Shown: positions 51,553 to 60,930, numbered from the stretch's first letter. The stretch: DNA of 64,000 bases from Pseudomonas sichuanensis (GCF_003231305.1 NZ_QKVM01000025.1:17511-81510); one strand, 5' to 3'. Translations and numbers: made by a program. The notes: generated from the letters alone by a model not told the origin.

Positions 51553-52836
51553 TCACGCCATTCGTATGGCACCGCGCTGTGATTGCTGGCCGAAGGTCAT
51601 CACGCAGTTACGCCCCGCGCCCTTGGCGCTGTACAGGGCCTGGTCCGCGGACTTGAGCACTTGCTCGGGGTTGCGATGCTCAAGCTGGCGCTCGGCGATA
51701 CCGATGCTGATGGTGACCGAAACCGTACTGCTGCCGCTCCCACTACGGCGCTGTCGGCCAGCGCCATCGTCCTGCGGGCGGTTGCTCTGGTCGCGCAGCT
51801 GGATGGCGTAGTTGGCGATCATCTCGCGCACCGCCTCCAGGTGCGGCAGGCATTCCTCGGCGGTCTTGCCGGCGAACACCAGGGCAAACTCCTCGCCGCC
51901 ATAACGGTAGGCCCGGCCACCACCGGTGACTTTGGACAGGCGGCTGGCTACCAGGCGCAGGACCTGGTCACCGACGTCATGGCCATGGGTATCGTTGAAT
52001 TTCTTGAAGTGGTCGACGTCGCTCATGGCGATCACGTAGTTGCGCCCCAGCCGCTGCATGCGCTCGTTCAAAGCGCGGCGCCCCGGCAGGCCGGTCAGTT
52101 CGTCGCGGAAAGCCATCTGATAGGCCTCGTGGGAGACTGCAGCTGCGATCATCAGCATCACCTGGCTGCACATGATGTTCAGGGTGAATGGCAGGATGAA
52201 GGTCTTGGGCAGCATCCAGAAGATACCGATCAGCCCGATGACCTGCGCCGCATGCAAGGGCCGGGGCTCGCGCAGGTACTGCACCACCAGCAGGATGAAC
52301 ACGACGATGAACAGCGGGTAGGCCAACTGGATAAGGCTCATCCACTGGCCATGCAGCGACGGCCAGCGGATCTCCGCCAGCCAGCCCAACAGGGCCTCGG
52401 GGAAGCTCTGCTCCAGCGCCAGCGCCACGCTGCCGACAGCGAACAGCACGGCAAAGCGGGCGAGCATGTCCTGGGCCAGGTGGGTACGTTCCTGCCAGGC
52501 CGCGTACAGGCCGAACAACGCCGGGAGCAGCAGGCAGACCAGGTGGAAGATCACCGCAGCATCCTCGCGCACCCGACCATTGTCGCGGTAGAAGTCGGTC
52601 TGGGTGTCGAGCAGGAAATAGGCGATGTACACCGTGACCATCAGAAACAGTTCACGCTGTCGGCGATACACCGCGCAATAGGCCCCGCCCAGCAGCAGGA
52701 CCAAGGTGGGCAGCACATTGAACAGCGATGTGAAGAAGACACTCAGGTCCCTCACATAGGCCGCGGCAAGGCCCGACAACAAAAGAATCAGCGAAGGCAG
52801 GAAGTGGCTCGCGCGTACAGCGGATAGACGAAACAA
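51553..52836 (-). CDS. Membrane diguanylate cyclase (GGEEF)
   Basis: 427 aa from TTG 52836, supported by GGAG 7 nt upstream and by the lack of an in-frame ATG before the first helix. About six or seven hydrophobic helices (1-225) precede a GGDEF domain (about 250-420) with the active motif RYGGEEF (GGEEF 312-316). Where an RxxD inhibitory site would sit just before, the sequence reads TGGG, so product inhibition by that site is not expected. No EAL domain. It lies between the two acyl-CoA dehydrogenase genes on the same strand. Confidence 0.9.
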   Translation of the reverse strand: MFRLSAVRASHFLPSLILLLSGLAAAYVRDLSVFFTSLFNVLPTLVLLLGGAYCAVYRRQRELFLMVTVYIAYFLLDTQTDFYRDNGRVREDAAVIFHLVCLLLPALFGLYAAWQERTHLAQDMLARFAVLFAVGSVALALEQSFPEALLGWLAEIRWPSLHGQWMSLIQLAYPLFIVVFILLVVQYLREPRPLHAAQVIGLIGIFWMLPKTFILPFTLNIMCSQVMLMIAAAVSHEAYQMAFRDELTGLPGRRALNERMQRLGRNYVIAMSDVDHFKKFNDTHGHDVGDQVLRLVASRLSKVTGGGRAYRYGGEEFALVFAGKTAEECLPHLEAVREMIANYAIQLRDQSNRPQDDGAGRQRRSGSGSSTVSVTISIGIAERQLEHRNPEQVLKSADQALYSAKGAGRNCVMTFGQQSQRGAIRMA

Positions 52837-53146
52837 GGGTAATCTCCGACCCGGCAGATCAATAATGGCATTGTGCCCCTACTTCATCCACTGTGCACCT
52901 GAATAGATGAAATTTTGACGTCGGGTTAACGGCAGGCAGGCGTGCATGCTTGAGCCACACTCGTTTCTGGATGCGACATCTCTGCAGACTTTTCCTTGCT
53001 TCCTGTAAGAACGGGCTTGCTTCGCGGTCGCGTTGGAGATGCCTGAGCCCCTGTCTAGCGGGCCACCGCCACTGGTCAGCTGAATCGACGGACGAAAAAA
53101 AACCGCCTGCCGGTAACGGCAGGCGGTTTTGCTACAACCGGCTGGC
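52837..53146. other. 310-bp intergenic region: cyclase upstream region and dehydrogenase terminator
   Basis: Holds the terminator of the right-hand dehydrogenase gene (53093-53130) and the upstream region of the cyclase gene. I see no gene, REP pair or clear promoter in the rest. Confidence 0.6.
53093..53130 (-). terminator. Rho-independent terminator of acyl-CoA dehydrogenase 2
   Basis: AACCGCCTGCC (53101-53111) / GGCAGGCGGTT (53118-53128), loop GGTAAC; on the minus strand it is followed by eight T residues. 17 nt past the stop. Confidence 0.93.
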
Positions 53147-54952
53147 TTAGTAGGACAGACCGAAGTCTTCTTCCTTCATCGCCATCAGGTTGTCGGCACC
53201 GGACAGGATCGCCGCGACATGCGTGCGAGTGCGCGGCAGGATGCGCTGGAAGTAGAAGCGCGCAGTCTGCAGCTTGGCGGTGTAGAACGCCTCTTCGCTG
53301 GTGCCGGCAGCCAGCTTCTCGGCGGCCAGGCGAGCGATGTCGGCCCAGAAGTAGGCCAGGCAGGCGTAGCCGGAGTACATCAGGTAGTCCACCGAAGCGG
53401 CACCGACTTCCTCGCGATCCTTCATCGCTGCCATGCCGATCTTCATGGTCAGTTCGCCCCACTCCTTGTTGATCGCGGCCAGCGGCTCGACGAACTCTTT
53501 GGTAGCTTCGTTGCCTTCCTGCGACTGGCAGAACTTGTGGACGATCTTGGTGAAGCCCTTGAGCGCCTCGCCCTGGGTCATCAGCACCTTGCGGCCGAGC
53601 AGGTCGAGGGCCTGGATGCCGGTGGTGCCTTCGTACAGCATGGAAATGCGGCTGTCGCGCACGTTCTGCTCCATGCCCCACTCGGCGATGAAGCCGTGGC
53701 CACCGTAGATCTGCACGCCGTGGTTGGCGGCTTCGAAGCCGACTTCGGTCATGAAGGCCTTGGCGATCGGGGTGAGGAAGGCCAGCAGTGCGTCGGCCTT
53801 TTTCTTGGCCTCTTCATCCTGGCTGTACTTGACGATATCCACCTGCTGGGCGGTGAAGTAGACCATCGCACGGTTACCTTCGGCGAAGGCCTTCATGGTC
53901 AGCAGCATGCGACGCACGTCGGGGTGGACGATGATCGGGTCGGCCGCCTTTTCAGGCGCTTTCGGGCCGGTCAGGGAGCGCATCTGCAGGCGATCGCGGG
54001 CGTACTTCAGGCCGCCCTGGAACGCCACTTCAGCGTGGGCCAGGCCTTGCAGTGCGGTGCCCAGGCGTGCGGTGTTCATGAAGGTGAACATGCAGTTCAG
54101 GCCCTTGTTGGCTGGGCCGATCAGGTAGCCAGTGGCGCTGTCGAAGTTCATGACGCAGGTGGCGTTGCCGTGGATACCCATCTTGTGCTCGAGCGAGCCG
54201 CAGCTCACGCCGTTGCGCTCACCGACGCCGCCTTCGGCGTTTGGCAGGAACTTGGGCACGATGAACAGGGAGATGCCTTTGGTGCCGGCAGGCGCATCGG
54301 GCAGACGGGCCAGGACGATATGGACGATGTTGTCGGCCATGTCGTGTTCACCGGCCGAGATGAAGATCTTGGTGCCGGAAACCTTGTAGCTGCCGTCGGC
54401 CTGAGGCTCGGCCTTGGTGCGCAGCATCCCTAAGTCAGTACCGCAGTGCGGCTCGGTCAGGCACATGGTGCCGGTCCACTCACCGGATACCAGCTTGGTC
54501 AGGTAGGTGTGCTGCTGCTCGGGGGTGCCGTGCTCGGAGATGGTGTTCATCGCACCATGGGACAAGCCTGGGTACATGCCCCACGACCAGTTCGACTCAC
54601 CGACCATCTCGCTCAGGGCCAGGCCCAGCGACTCAGGCAGGCCCTGGCCGCCGTGCTCGACGTCATGGGCCAGGCTCGGCCAGCCGCCTTCGACGAACTG
54701 CTCGTAGGCTTCCTTGAAGCCGGTCGGGGTTTTCACGCCCGACTCGCTCCAGGTGCAGCCTTCCAGGTCACCGACACGGTTCAACGGGGCCAATACCTGC
54801 TCACAGAATTTCGCGCCTTCTTCAAGAATCGCGTCCACCATGTCTGGCGTGGCGTCCTGGCAGGCCGGCAGGCTCGCATAATGCGCCTCATAGCCAAGCA
54901 GTTCGTCGCGGACGAAGCGGATATCACGCAAGGGAGCTTTGTAATCAGGCAT
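53147..54952 (-). CDS. FadE-type acyl-CoA dehydrogenase (paralogue 2)
   Basis: 601 aa from ATG 54952 (MPDYKAPLRDIRFVRDELLG); an upstream in-frame start adds 15 unmatched residues. Same architecture as paralogue 1: MCLTEPHCGTDLGMLRTK (about 160), TKIFISAGEHDMADNIV, catalytic Glu in SMLYEGTTGIQALDL (about 445), and C-terminal extension. Its promoter carries a PsrA-like operator (55023-55036), which fits induction by long-chain fatty acids. Followed by a strong terminator. Confidence 0.93.
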   Translation of the reverse strand: MPDYKAPLRDIRFVRDELLGYEAHYASLPACQDATPDMVDAILEEGAKFCEQVLAPLNRVGDLEGCTWSESGVKTPTGFKEAYEQFVEGGWPSLAHDVEHGGQGLPESLGLALSEMVGESNWSWGMYPGLSHGAMNTISEHGTPEQQHTYLTKLVSGEWTGTMCLTEPHCGTDLGMLRTKAEPQADGSYKVSGTKIFISAGEHDMADNIVHIVLARLPDAPAGTKGISLFIVPKFLPNAEGGVGERNGVSCGSLEHKMGIHGNATCVMNFDSATGYLIGPANKGLNCMFTFMNTARLGTALQGLAHAEVAFQGGLKYARDRLQMRSLTGPKAPEKAADPIIVHPDVRRMLLTMKAFAEGNRAMVYFTAQQVDIVKYSQDEEAKKKADALLAFLTPIAKAFMTEVGFEAANHGVQIYGGHGFIAEWGMEQNVRDSRISMLYEGTTGIQALDLLGRKVLMTQGEALKGFTKIVHKFCQSQEGNEATKEFVEPLAAINKEWGELTMKIGMAAMKDREEVGAASVDYLMYSGYACLAYFWADIARLAAEKLAAGTSEEAFYTAKLQTARFYFQRILPRTRTHVAAILSGADNLMAMKEEDFGLSY

Positions 54953-55022
54953 TGCGATGAACCTCTGTGATGAGTTCTCTGGGGAGACCGCTGACACCGA
55001 CCAACGCTTGGCGGCTATCGAT

Positions 55023-55036
55023 CAAACAGTTGTTTG
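55023..55036 (-). promoter_or_regulatory. PsrA-like operator at the acyl-CoA dehydrogenase 2 promoter
   Basis: CAAAC-AGTT-GTTTG matches the Pseudomonas PsrA pattern (C/G)AAAC-N2-4-GTTT(G/C), extended to TCAAACA-GT-TGTTTGA. It lies directly downstream of TTGACA (minus, 55066-55061) - 17 nt - TAAGTT (55043-55038), that is over the probable start site, 71 nt before the ATG. PsrA is the TetR-type fatty-acid-responsive repressor of beta-oxidation genes. Confidence 0.6.
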
Positions 55037-55037
55037 A

Positions 55038-55066
55038 AACTTACGTTTAGGTGGCTGCGATGTCAA
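55038..55066 (-). promoter_or_regulatory. Sigma-70 promoter of acyl-CoA dehydrogenase 2
   Basis: Perfect -35 TTGACA and -10 TAAGTT with 17-nt spacing on the minus strand, abutting the PsrA-like site. Confidence 0.55.
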
Positions 55067-55127
55067 GGAAGGCTCAATGGCATTTACGCCGCCCAACATG
55101 ACATTTACGCCACAACCCTCTAAACGC

Positions 55128-55195
55128 ATCGCGGGGCAAGCCCGCTCCCACGCAATGCCGCAGGGCGGGGCGTGGGAGCGGGCTTGCCCCGCGAT
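55128..55195. repeat. REP inverted pair, class B
   Basis: ATCGCGGGGCAAGCCCGCTC... (55128-55153) and its reverse complement (55170-55195), between the hypothetical gene at 55218 and the dehydrogenase promoter. Same element as 38683-38750. Confidence 0.87.
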
Positions 55196-55217
55196 GTTGC
55201 TGAATGTGAGGTGACGA

Positions 55218-55514
55218 TCAGGCGTAGGTGTCGATGAACCGACCGAGCATTTCGTCCGAGGCCTTGGCGACTTTGGCGCCCAGTTCGACTTCCTGCTTGC
55301 CCAGCGCCAGTTGCACGGTGCTGGTGGCCAGGTCCATCTGCTGGCTGCGGTCGACGCCACGCAGGCGCTCGGCCTGGTAATCGGTGGACTGGCTGGTGTT
55401 GCCACGCTCGACGGCGCCACTGGCGATCTGCTGGGCAGCCTGGTCGACGCGGTTCTGCCCGTTCTGGATGGCCCCCAGGCCTGCGTAGAAGGCGGAGCTT
55501 GCGTTGATTTCCAT
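55218..55514 (-). CDS. Conserved hypothetical protein, flagellar-rod-like N-terminus
   Basis: 98 aa, MEINASSAFYAGLGAIQNGQ start. Predicted almost fully helical; the hydrophobic spacing of AFYAGLGAIQ-x3-NRVDQAAQQIA recalls the N-terminal helix of flagellar rod/hook proteins, and the C-terminal half (about 55-97, LALGKQEVELGAKVAKASDE) could form the matching helix. It lacks the rest of those proteins. Its position between bioD and the acyl-CoA dehydrogenase is conserved in Pseudomonas as far as I know. Function unknown. bioD ends 132 nt upstream. Confidence 0.75.
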   Translation of the reverse strand: MEINASSAFYAGLGAIQNGQNRVDQAAQQIASGAVERGNTSQSTDYQAERLRGVDRSQQMDLATSTVQLALGKQEVELGAKVAKASDEMLGRFIDTYA

Positions 55515-55646
55515 GTCAGGACTCCGTGACGCTGGGTAATGAACAGGGCTTATTAAAGCAGGCCGGCCGGAAAAAGGCCCGTTTAAATCCCTAATAGCCT
55601 AGTGCCAGCCAATAGACCCGGATCATGCCCCCATCCGGCAGGCCGT

Positions 55647-56327
55647 CTAGTCCAGCAGATCCAGCTGCAGATGCGCGGCCACCGCATCCGCACTCGCCTG
55701 CTTGAGCCATGGCACCCGCCCCAGGCAAGGCGCGGGCAGCCGCTCGGCCAGGCTGGAAAGGTTATCTTCCAGCCGCGATGTCCGAGGGTCGACGATATTC
55801 GCCACCCAACCGGCCAGTTGCAGGCCATCCCGGGCAATCGCCTCGGCACTGAGCAGGGCGTGATTGATACACCCGAGGCGCACGCCGACCACCAGGATCA
55901 CCGGCAGCCTCAGGGCAATCGCCAGGTCCGACAGGTTGGCATGGCCCGAAAGCGGCACGCGCCATCCCCCGGCACCTTCGACCAGGGTGAAATCGGCATT
56001 CTGCGCCAGCACATGGTGCATGGCTTCCAGCAACGTCGGCACACTCAGCGCTACCCCGGCTTCGCGCGCGGCGACATGGGGCGCGATGGCCGGCTCGAAG
56101 GCGAAAGGATTGACCTCCTCATAAGGCAGCTTGATCGAGCTTTCATCGATAAGCGCCAGGGCATCGCTGTTGCGCAACCCCTTGGGGGTGACCGCGCAAC
56201 CAGACGCCACCGGTTTGGCTGCCAGGGTACTCAAGCCATGCTGTCGCGCCGCATGCAGCAGGCCGGCGGCGATGGTGGTCTTGCCAACGTCGGTGTCGGT
56301 GCCGGCGATGAAATAGGCCTGGCTCAT
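55647..56327 (-). CDS. bioD: Dethiobiotin synthetase
   Basis: 226 aa from ATG 56327 (MSQAYFIAGTDTDVGKTT). ATP-dependent carboxylation of DAPA to dethiobiotin. P-loop GTDTDVGKTT at about 9-18 and VEGAGGWRVPLS at about 114 are diagnostic. Last gene of the bioBFHCD operon, 1 nt after bioC. Confidence 0.95.
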   Translation of the reverse strand: MSQAYFIAGTDTDVGKTTIAAGLLHAARQHGLSTLAAKPVASGCAVTPKGLRNSDALALIDESSIKLPYEEVNPFAFEPAIAPHVAAREAGVALSVPTLLEAMHHVLAQNADFTLVEGAGGWRVPLSGHANLSDLAIALRLPVILVVGVRLGCINHALLSAEAIARDGLQLAGWVANIVDPRTSRLEDNLSSLAERLPAPCLGRVPWLKQASADAVAAHLQLDLLD

Positions 56328-56328
56328 G

Positions 56329-57153
56329 TTACTGCCCCTCTGCCGCAGATTGACGCAGCACACCATAGACCACCTGGTAGGTGGCCGGCAGCCCCTGGGG
56401 CTGACGGAACTGCTCGTAAGCCTGCAGCAGCCCCTGCATCCGCGCCCGCCCGGTGAGCCCGGAAGGGCGCCCAGGGTTGAGGTTGTGCGCGCCGAGTGCC
56501 TTGAGTTCGTGGGTCAGGCTGCGCACGTCCGGGTAGTGCAGCACATGGGCGCGGCGTTCCAGGCCGATCAGTTCCAGGCCACTGCCCGCGCACAGGCGCT
56601 GGTAGTCCTCGAAATGGCGGAAGCGGTTGACGTGGACCATGCCGTCTACCGCCTGCCAACTGGCGCGCAGCTCATCGAGCGTACCGACACACAGGCTGCT
56701 GAACGCCATCACACCGCCCGGGCGCAACACCCGCCCGGCCTCGCTCAGGACGCTGCCGAACTGGCCACACCACTGCACCGCCAGGCTGCTGAACAGCAGG
56801 TCGACACTGCCATCGGCCAGCGGCAGGCGCTCGGCATCGCCCGCCACGTGATACTGCGCACCACCTTGCTCACGGGCATGGCGCAGCATGCCCTCGGCGA
56901 TATCCACGGCCACGCCGCTGGCACCGGCGAAACGCGTCGCCAGCACCCGGCTGAAATGCCCCGTGCCGCTGCCCAGGTCAAGCCAGCGCTCAGGCGCCAG
57001 GCCGTCCGGCAGTTTGTCCAGCAGGGTCAGCCCCACCGCACGCTGCAAGGCTGCGACACTGTCGTAGCTGGCGGCGGCACGGGAGAACGAAGCCGCCACC
57101 TGGCGTTTGTCTGGCAGGCCGCCGGGCAGGCTCGGCTGGGAAAGGTCAGTCAT
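56329..57153 (-). CDS. bioC: Malonyl-ACP O-methyltransferase BioC
   Basis: 274 aa from ATG 57153 ([11 protein letters not shown]); an ATG at 57165 is the alternative. SAM methyltransferase that masks malonyl-ACP as its methyl ester so fatty acid synthesis can build pimeloyl-[22 protein letters not shown] at about 18-36 and the SAM loop [12 protein letters not shown] at about 58-69. Overlaps bioH by 8 nt. Confidence 0.94.
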   Translation of the reverse strand: MTDLSQPSLPGGLPDKRQVAASFSRAAASYDSVAALQRAVGLTLLDKLPDGLAPERWLDLGSGTGHFSRVLATRFAGASGVAVDIAEGMLRHAREQGGAQYHVAGDAERLPLADGSVDLLFSSLAVQWCGQFGSVLSEAGRVLRPGGVMAFSSLCVGTLDELRASWQAVDGMVHVNRFRHFEDYQRLCAGSGLELIGLERRAHVLHYPDVRSLTHELKALGAHNLNPGRPSGLTGRARMQGLLQAYEQFRQPQGLPATYQVVYGVLRQSAAEGQ

Positions 57154-57877
57154 CGCCACTCTCATGCAAAAAACTCTTGATGCCCGCCGCCAGCTCCTGC
57201 GGATATTCCAGCAGGAAGGCGTGGGAACTGTCTTCGACCAGGCCGACTTCCACGTCCGGCAACAACTCGCTCAACGCCTTGGCCGCCTCCGCCGGAACCA
57301 GCGCGTCACTGCCGGCAAACAGGTGCAGTTGCGGGCCGCCGTACTGCTCCAGTGCCGCGCGGGTATCCAGCTTGGCCAACACTTCCAGGCCGGTGGCCAG
57401 GTACAACGGGTCGGTATCGGGCACGCCCACCCCCAACTGACGCAACAAGGTGCGCGGCTGCAACGCGCCGTCGCTGCACAGGGTGCGAAAGCGCTTGAGG
57501 GTGACCTGCGTATGGCTGCGGCAGCCATCGAGGAAGGTGCCAAAGGTGTCCGCCGCCATCCCATGGGGCCAGTCCGGCCGGGCGACGAAGCTGGGATTGC
57601 TGGCCAGGGTGAGTAGCCCGCAGCAGTGGTCGCCACGCTTGTGGGCCAAGGCGCTGGCGAGCATGCCACCCAGCGACCAACCGCCCAGCCAGGCATCGGC
57701 CGGCAACTGCCGGTCGAGGTGTTCGACCCAGGCCTGCACGTCGCTGTGGGGCAGCTCCGGCAGCGGCATCAGCTCCACCTGCAGGCGCAGGTCCTGGGCA
57801 CGCAGGCTGGCGGCCAGCGGCTCCAGTGACGCAGTACCCAGCCCCCAGCCGGGCAGAAGGATCAAACGGTTACGCAT
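57146..57877 (-). CDS. bioH: Pimeloyl-ACP methyl ester carboxylesterase BioH
   Basis: 243 aa from ATG 57877 ([14 protein letters not shown]). Removes the methyl ester to end pimeloyl chain building. Oxyanion LLPGWG, nucleophile elbow GWSLGG (Ser about 81) and the His in [10 protein letters not shown] (about 222). Overlaps bioF by 8 nt. In E. coli bioH is unlinked; here it is inside the operon. Confidence 0.94.
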   Translation of the reverse strand: MRNRLILLPGWGLGTASLEPLAASLRAQDLRLQVELMPLPELPHSDVQAWVEHLDRQLPADAWLGGWSLGGMLASALAHKRGDHCCGLLTLASNPSFVARPDWPHGMAADTFGTFLDGCRSHTQVTLKRFRTLCSDGALQPRTLLRQLGVGVPDTDPLYLATGLEVLAKLDTRAALEQYGGPQLHLFAGSDALVPAEAAKALSELLPDVEVGLVEDSSHAFLLEYPQELAAGIKSFLHESGDD

Positions 57878-59042
57878 CGGCGGCCTCCAGCGGCGGATAA
57901 CACTCGGCCAATGCATTCAACAATAGCTGGACCTGCGCCTCACTGTGGGCGGCGCTCAGCGTCACCCGCAGCCGCGCGCTGCCGGCGGGTACGGTAGGTG
58001 GGCGAATCGCCGTCACCAGCAGGCCACGCTCGCGCAGCCGACGCGACAACGCCATCGCCCGGGCGGCATCACCGATCAGGATCGGCTGGATCGCCGTGTA
58101 GCTGTCCATCAGCTTAAGGCCGATCTGCTCGGCGCCCTCGCGGAACTGGCGGATCAACGCCGCCAGGTGCTCGCGCCGCCAGGTTTCCCGGCGCAGCAGC
58201 TCCAGCGCCTTGAGCGTGGCGCAGGCCAGCGCCGGTGGCTGGCTGGTGGTGTAGATGTAGGGGCGGGCGAATTGCACCAGCGCCTCGATCAGTTCCTCGC
58301 TGCCCGCGACGAAGGCACCCGCCGTGCCGCAGGCTTTGCCCAGCGTGCCGATCAACACCGGCACATCCTCGATACCCAGCCCGAAGTGCTCGACGATACC
58401 GCCACCCTTGGCACCCAAGGTACCCAGGCCATGGGCATCGTCGACCATCAGCCAGGCACCACGGGCGCGGGCCACTTCAGCCAGGGCAGGCAGGTCGGCG
58501 CAGTCGCCGTCCATGCTGAACACGCCATCGGTGACCACCAGCGTATTGCCGGTGGCCTTGCCCAGGCGGCTGGCCAGGCTGGCCGGATCGTTGTGCAGGT
58601 AGCGGCTGAAACGCGCCCCGCTGAGCAGCCCGCCATCCAGCAACGAGGCATGGTTGAGGCGGTCCTGCAACACCGTGTCGCCCTGCCCCACCAGCGCGGT
58701 GATGGCACCAAGGTTGGCCATGTAGCCGGTAGAGAACAACAGCGCCCGCGGGCGCCCGGTCAATTCGGCCAGGGCCTCCTCGACCTGGTGGTGCGGTGTG
58801 CTGTGGCCGATCACCAGGTGCGAGGCGCCGCCGCCGACACCCCAGCGCTCGGCGCCGTCGCACCAGGCCTTGATCACCTCGGGGTGGTTGGCAAGGCCCA
58901 GGTAGTCGTTGCTGCAGAAGGCCAGCAGCGGCTGGCCATCGACCACCACCTGCGGCCCCTGCGGGCTCTGCAGCAGTGGCCGCTGACGGTAAAGGTCCGC
59001 GGCACGCCGTTCGGCCAGCCGCGCGGCGAGGTCGAAGGCCAT
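57870..59042 (-). CDS. bioF: 8-amino-7-oxononanoate synthase
   Basis: 390 aa PLP enzyme condensing pimeloyl-ACP with L-alanine. [14 protein letters not shown] at about 47, [10 protein letters not shown] at about 200 and the PLP lysine in [11 protein letters not shown] (about 234). It starts 2 nt after the bioB stop. Confidence 0.96.
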   Translation of the reverse strand: MAFDLAARLAERRAADLYRQRPLLQSPQGPQVVVDGQPLLAFCSNDYLGLANHPEVIKAWCDGAERWGVGGGASHLVIGHSTPHHQVEEALAELTGRPRALLFSTGYMANLGAITALVGQGDTVLQDRLNHASLLDGGLLSGARFSRYLHNDPASLASRLGKATGNTLVVTDGVFSMDGDCADLPALAEVARARGAWLMVDDAHGLGTLGAKGGGIVEHFGLGIEDVPVLIGTLGKACGTAGAFVAGSEELIEALVQFARPYIYTTSQPPALACATLKALELLRRETWRREHLAALIRQFREGAEQIGLKLMDSYTAIQPILIGDAARAMALSRRLRERGLLVTAIRPPTVPAGSARLRVTLSAAHSEAQVQLLLNALAECYPPLEAADA

Positions 59043-59044
59043 GC

Positions 59045-60103
59045 TCAGGCCGAGGCTGCGTCGTAGAACAGTGCGCTGTTGCGCTGCTCGACCACTGCCT
59101 GCTCGATGGCGGCCTGATGCACTTCGTCGGCGTGCTCCTCACGGGCTTCGGGCTTGATGCCGAGGCGAGCGAACAGCTGCATGTCCTTGTCGGCCTGCGG
59201 GTTGGCGGTGGTCAGCAGTTTTTCGCCGTAGAAGATCGAGTTGGCGCCGGCCATGAAAGCCAGGGCCTGCATCTGCTCGTTCATCTGTTCACGGCCGGCG
59301 GACAAGCGCACGTGGGACTTAGGCATGAGGATGCGGGCCACGGCCAGCATGCGGATGAAATCGAACGGATCGACATCTTCCTCTTCAGCCAGCGGCGTGC
59401 CGGCGACTTTCACCAGCATGTTGATCGGCACCGATTCCGGGTGCTCAGGCAAGTTGGCCAGCTGGATCAGCAGGCCTGCGCGGTCGTCCAGCGACTCGCC
59501 CATGCCGAGGATGCCGCCGGAGCAGATCTTCATGCCGGCATCACGCACGTAGGCCAGGGTCTGCAGGCGTTCGCTGTAGGTGCGGGTGGTGATGATGCTG
59601 CCGTAGAACTCCGGCGAGGTGTCGAGGTTGTGGTTGTAGTAGTCCAGGCCGGCCTGGGCCAGGGCCACGGTCTGCTCCTGGTCGAGCTTGCCGAGGGTCA
59701 TGCAGGTTTCCAGGCCCATGGCCTTGACCCCTTTGACCATCTCCAGCACGTAGGGCATGTCCTTGGCCGACGGGTGCTTCCACGCAGCGCCCATGCAGAA
59801 CCGGGTGGAGCCGATGGCCTTGGCCCGGGCGGCTTCTTCCAGCACCTTCTGCACTTCCATCAGCTTCTGCTTTTCCAGCCCGGTGTTGTAGTGGCCGGAC
59901 TGCGGGCAGTACTTGCAGTCTTCCGGGCAGGCGCCGGTCTTGATCGACAGCAAGGTCGATACCTGTACGCGGTTGGGGTCGAAGTGCGCGCGATGCATGG
60001 TCTGCGCCTGGAACAGCAGGTCGTTGAACGGCTGCTGGAACAGCGCCTTGACCTCGGCCAGGGACCAGTCGTGACGTGTGGTTGCAATTGTGCTGGCGCT
60101 CAT
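59045..60103 (-). CDS. bioB: Biotin synthase
   Basis: 352 aa radical-SAM enzyme inserting sulfur into dethiobiotin. Cluster motif [11 protein letters not shown] (CxxxCxxC, about 59-66), with CMGAAWKHP (about 103), [12 protein letters not shown] (about 155) and the Arg of [10 protein letters not shown] (about 265) supporting the [2Fe-2S] site. First gene of bioBFHCD; its promoter overlaps a BirA-like operator at 60198-60230. Confidence 0.97.
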   Translation of the reverse strand: MSASTIATTRHDWSLAEVKALFQQPFNDLLFQAQTMHRAHFDPNRVQVSTLLSIKTGACPEDCKYCPQSGHYNTGLEKQKLMEVQKVLEEAARAKAIGSTRFCMGAAWKHPSAKDMPYVLEMVKGVKAMGLETCMTLGKLDQEQTVALAQAGLDYYNHNLDTSPEFYGSIITTRTYSERLQTLAYVRDAGMKICSGGILGMGESLDDRAGLLIQLANLPEHPESVPINMLVKVAGTPLAEEEDVDPFDFIRMLAVARILMPKSHVRLSAGREQMNEQMQALAFMAGANSIFYGEKLLTTANPQADKDMQLFARLGIKPEAREEHADEVHQAAIEQAVVEQRNSALFYDAASA

Positions 60104-60175
60104 CGGCGTTTCCTTATCTATGGTCTGACTGACGCCGGGACAGGAAAGCCCGCCAGCGCATCACGGATAGCCCGC

Positions 60176-60204
60176 ATAGTTACGGAAGGACCATGAACTG
60201 TCAA
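60176..60204 (-). promoter_or_regulatory. Promoter of bioBFHCD
   Basis: Perfect TTGACA (minus, 60204-60199), 17-nt spacer, AACTAT (60181-60176). The -35 lies inside the left half of the BirA-like operator; the leader to bioB would be about 65 nt. Confidence 0.55.
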
Positions 60205-60930
60205 CCGAACGCAAAAGCACTGGTTTACAAGTGTATAAATATTGACCATATCTGTTTGCTCTGCGACGAACCCGCGCAACAGCCCTGGCCGCTGTGCATG
60301 GCCTGCGAAAGCGAACTGCCCTGGCTCCACGAACAGTGCCGCCGCTGCGGGCTGCCACTGCCGATGGACGGCTTTACCTGCGCCAGCTGCCGCCGCCGCG
60401 CGCCGGCGTTCCAACAGGTCGTTGCGTTGTGGCATTACGGCTTTCCGGTCGACAGCCTGATCAGCCGCTTCAAGCACAACAGCCAGTGGCCGATGGGCCG
60501 CTTGATGGCACAGTTGCTCGGCCAGGCCCTGGAGCATCGCTTCAACGAGCACCTGCCACGGCCTGACCGGTTGTTGCCCGTCCCCCTGGCCAGCCGTCGC
60601 CTGCGCCAACGCGGCTTCAACCAGGCGGCGATGCTGGCCCGCTGGCTGGCCACTCAACTGCAACTGCCCTGCGACGAACAGCTTCTCGAACGCACGCGCG
60701 ACACCCAGGCCCAGCAGGCCCTGGGGGCCAGGGCCCGGCGGCGCAACCTGCGCCAGGCCTTCGCCCTCGCCCCGGGCGCTGAAGTCGAAGGCCTGCACCT
60801 GGCAGTAATCGATGATGTGCTGACCACCGGCGCCACCGCCCAGGCCATCGCCCGCCTGCTGCGCAAACAGGGCGCCCGGCGCGTCGACATCTATTGCCTG
60901 GCGCGCACGCCCCGGCCCGATCAGGCTTGA
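60193..60930 (+). CDS. ComF family amidophosphoribosyltransferase-like protein
   Basis: 245 aa. N-terminal four-Cys zinc finger (CLLC ... C, CRRCGLPLP, CASCRRR) and a C-terminal PRPP-binding domain (AVIDDVLTTGATAQA, about 204-218). ComF proteins are linked to DNA uptake in naturally transformable bacteria; otherwise their role is unclear. The ATG at 60193 has GGAAGG just upstream, but codons 2-13 coincide with the BirA-like operator, so a later start such as TTG 60256 is possible. Confidence 0.85.
   Translation: MNCQPNAKALVYKCINIDHICLLCDEPAQQPWPLCMACESELPWLHEQCRRCGLPLPMDGFTCASCRRRAPAFQQVVALWHYGFPVDSLISRFKHNSQWPMGRLMAQLLGQALEHRFNEHLPRPDRLLPVPLASRRLRQRGFNQAAMLARWLATQLQLPCDEQLLERTRDTQAQQALGARARRRNLRQAFALAPGAEVEGLHLAVIDDVLTTGATAQAIARLLRKQGARRVDIYCLARTPRPDQA
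60198..60230. promoter_or_regulatory. BirA-like biotin operator
   Basis: CTGTCAACC (60198-60206) - 15 nt - GGTTTACAA (60222-60230). The consensus BirA site is TTGTAAACC-N14-16-GGTTTACAA, so the right half is perfect and the left half has two mismatches. It covers the -35 of the bio promoter, as expected for repression by biotinyl-5'-AMP-bound BirA. Confidence 0.78.

Noticed and set aside
55535..55600. FliA-like promoter (TAAA-N14-GCCG) before the rod-like small gene
   Set aside because: Spacing is one short and the -10 (GCCGGCCT) lacks the GATAA part of the consensus.
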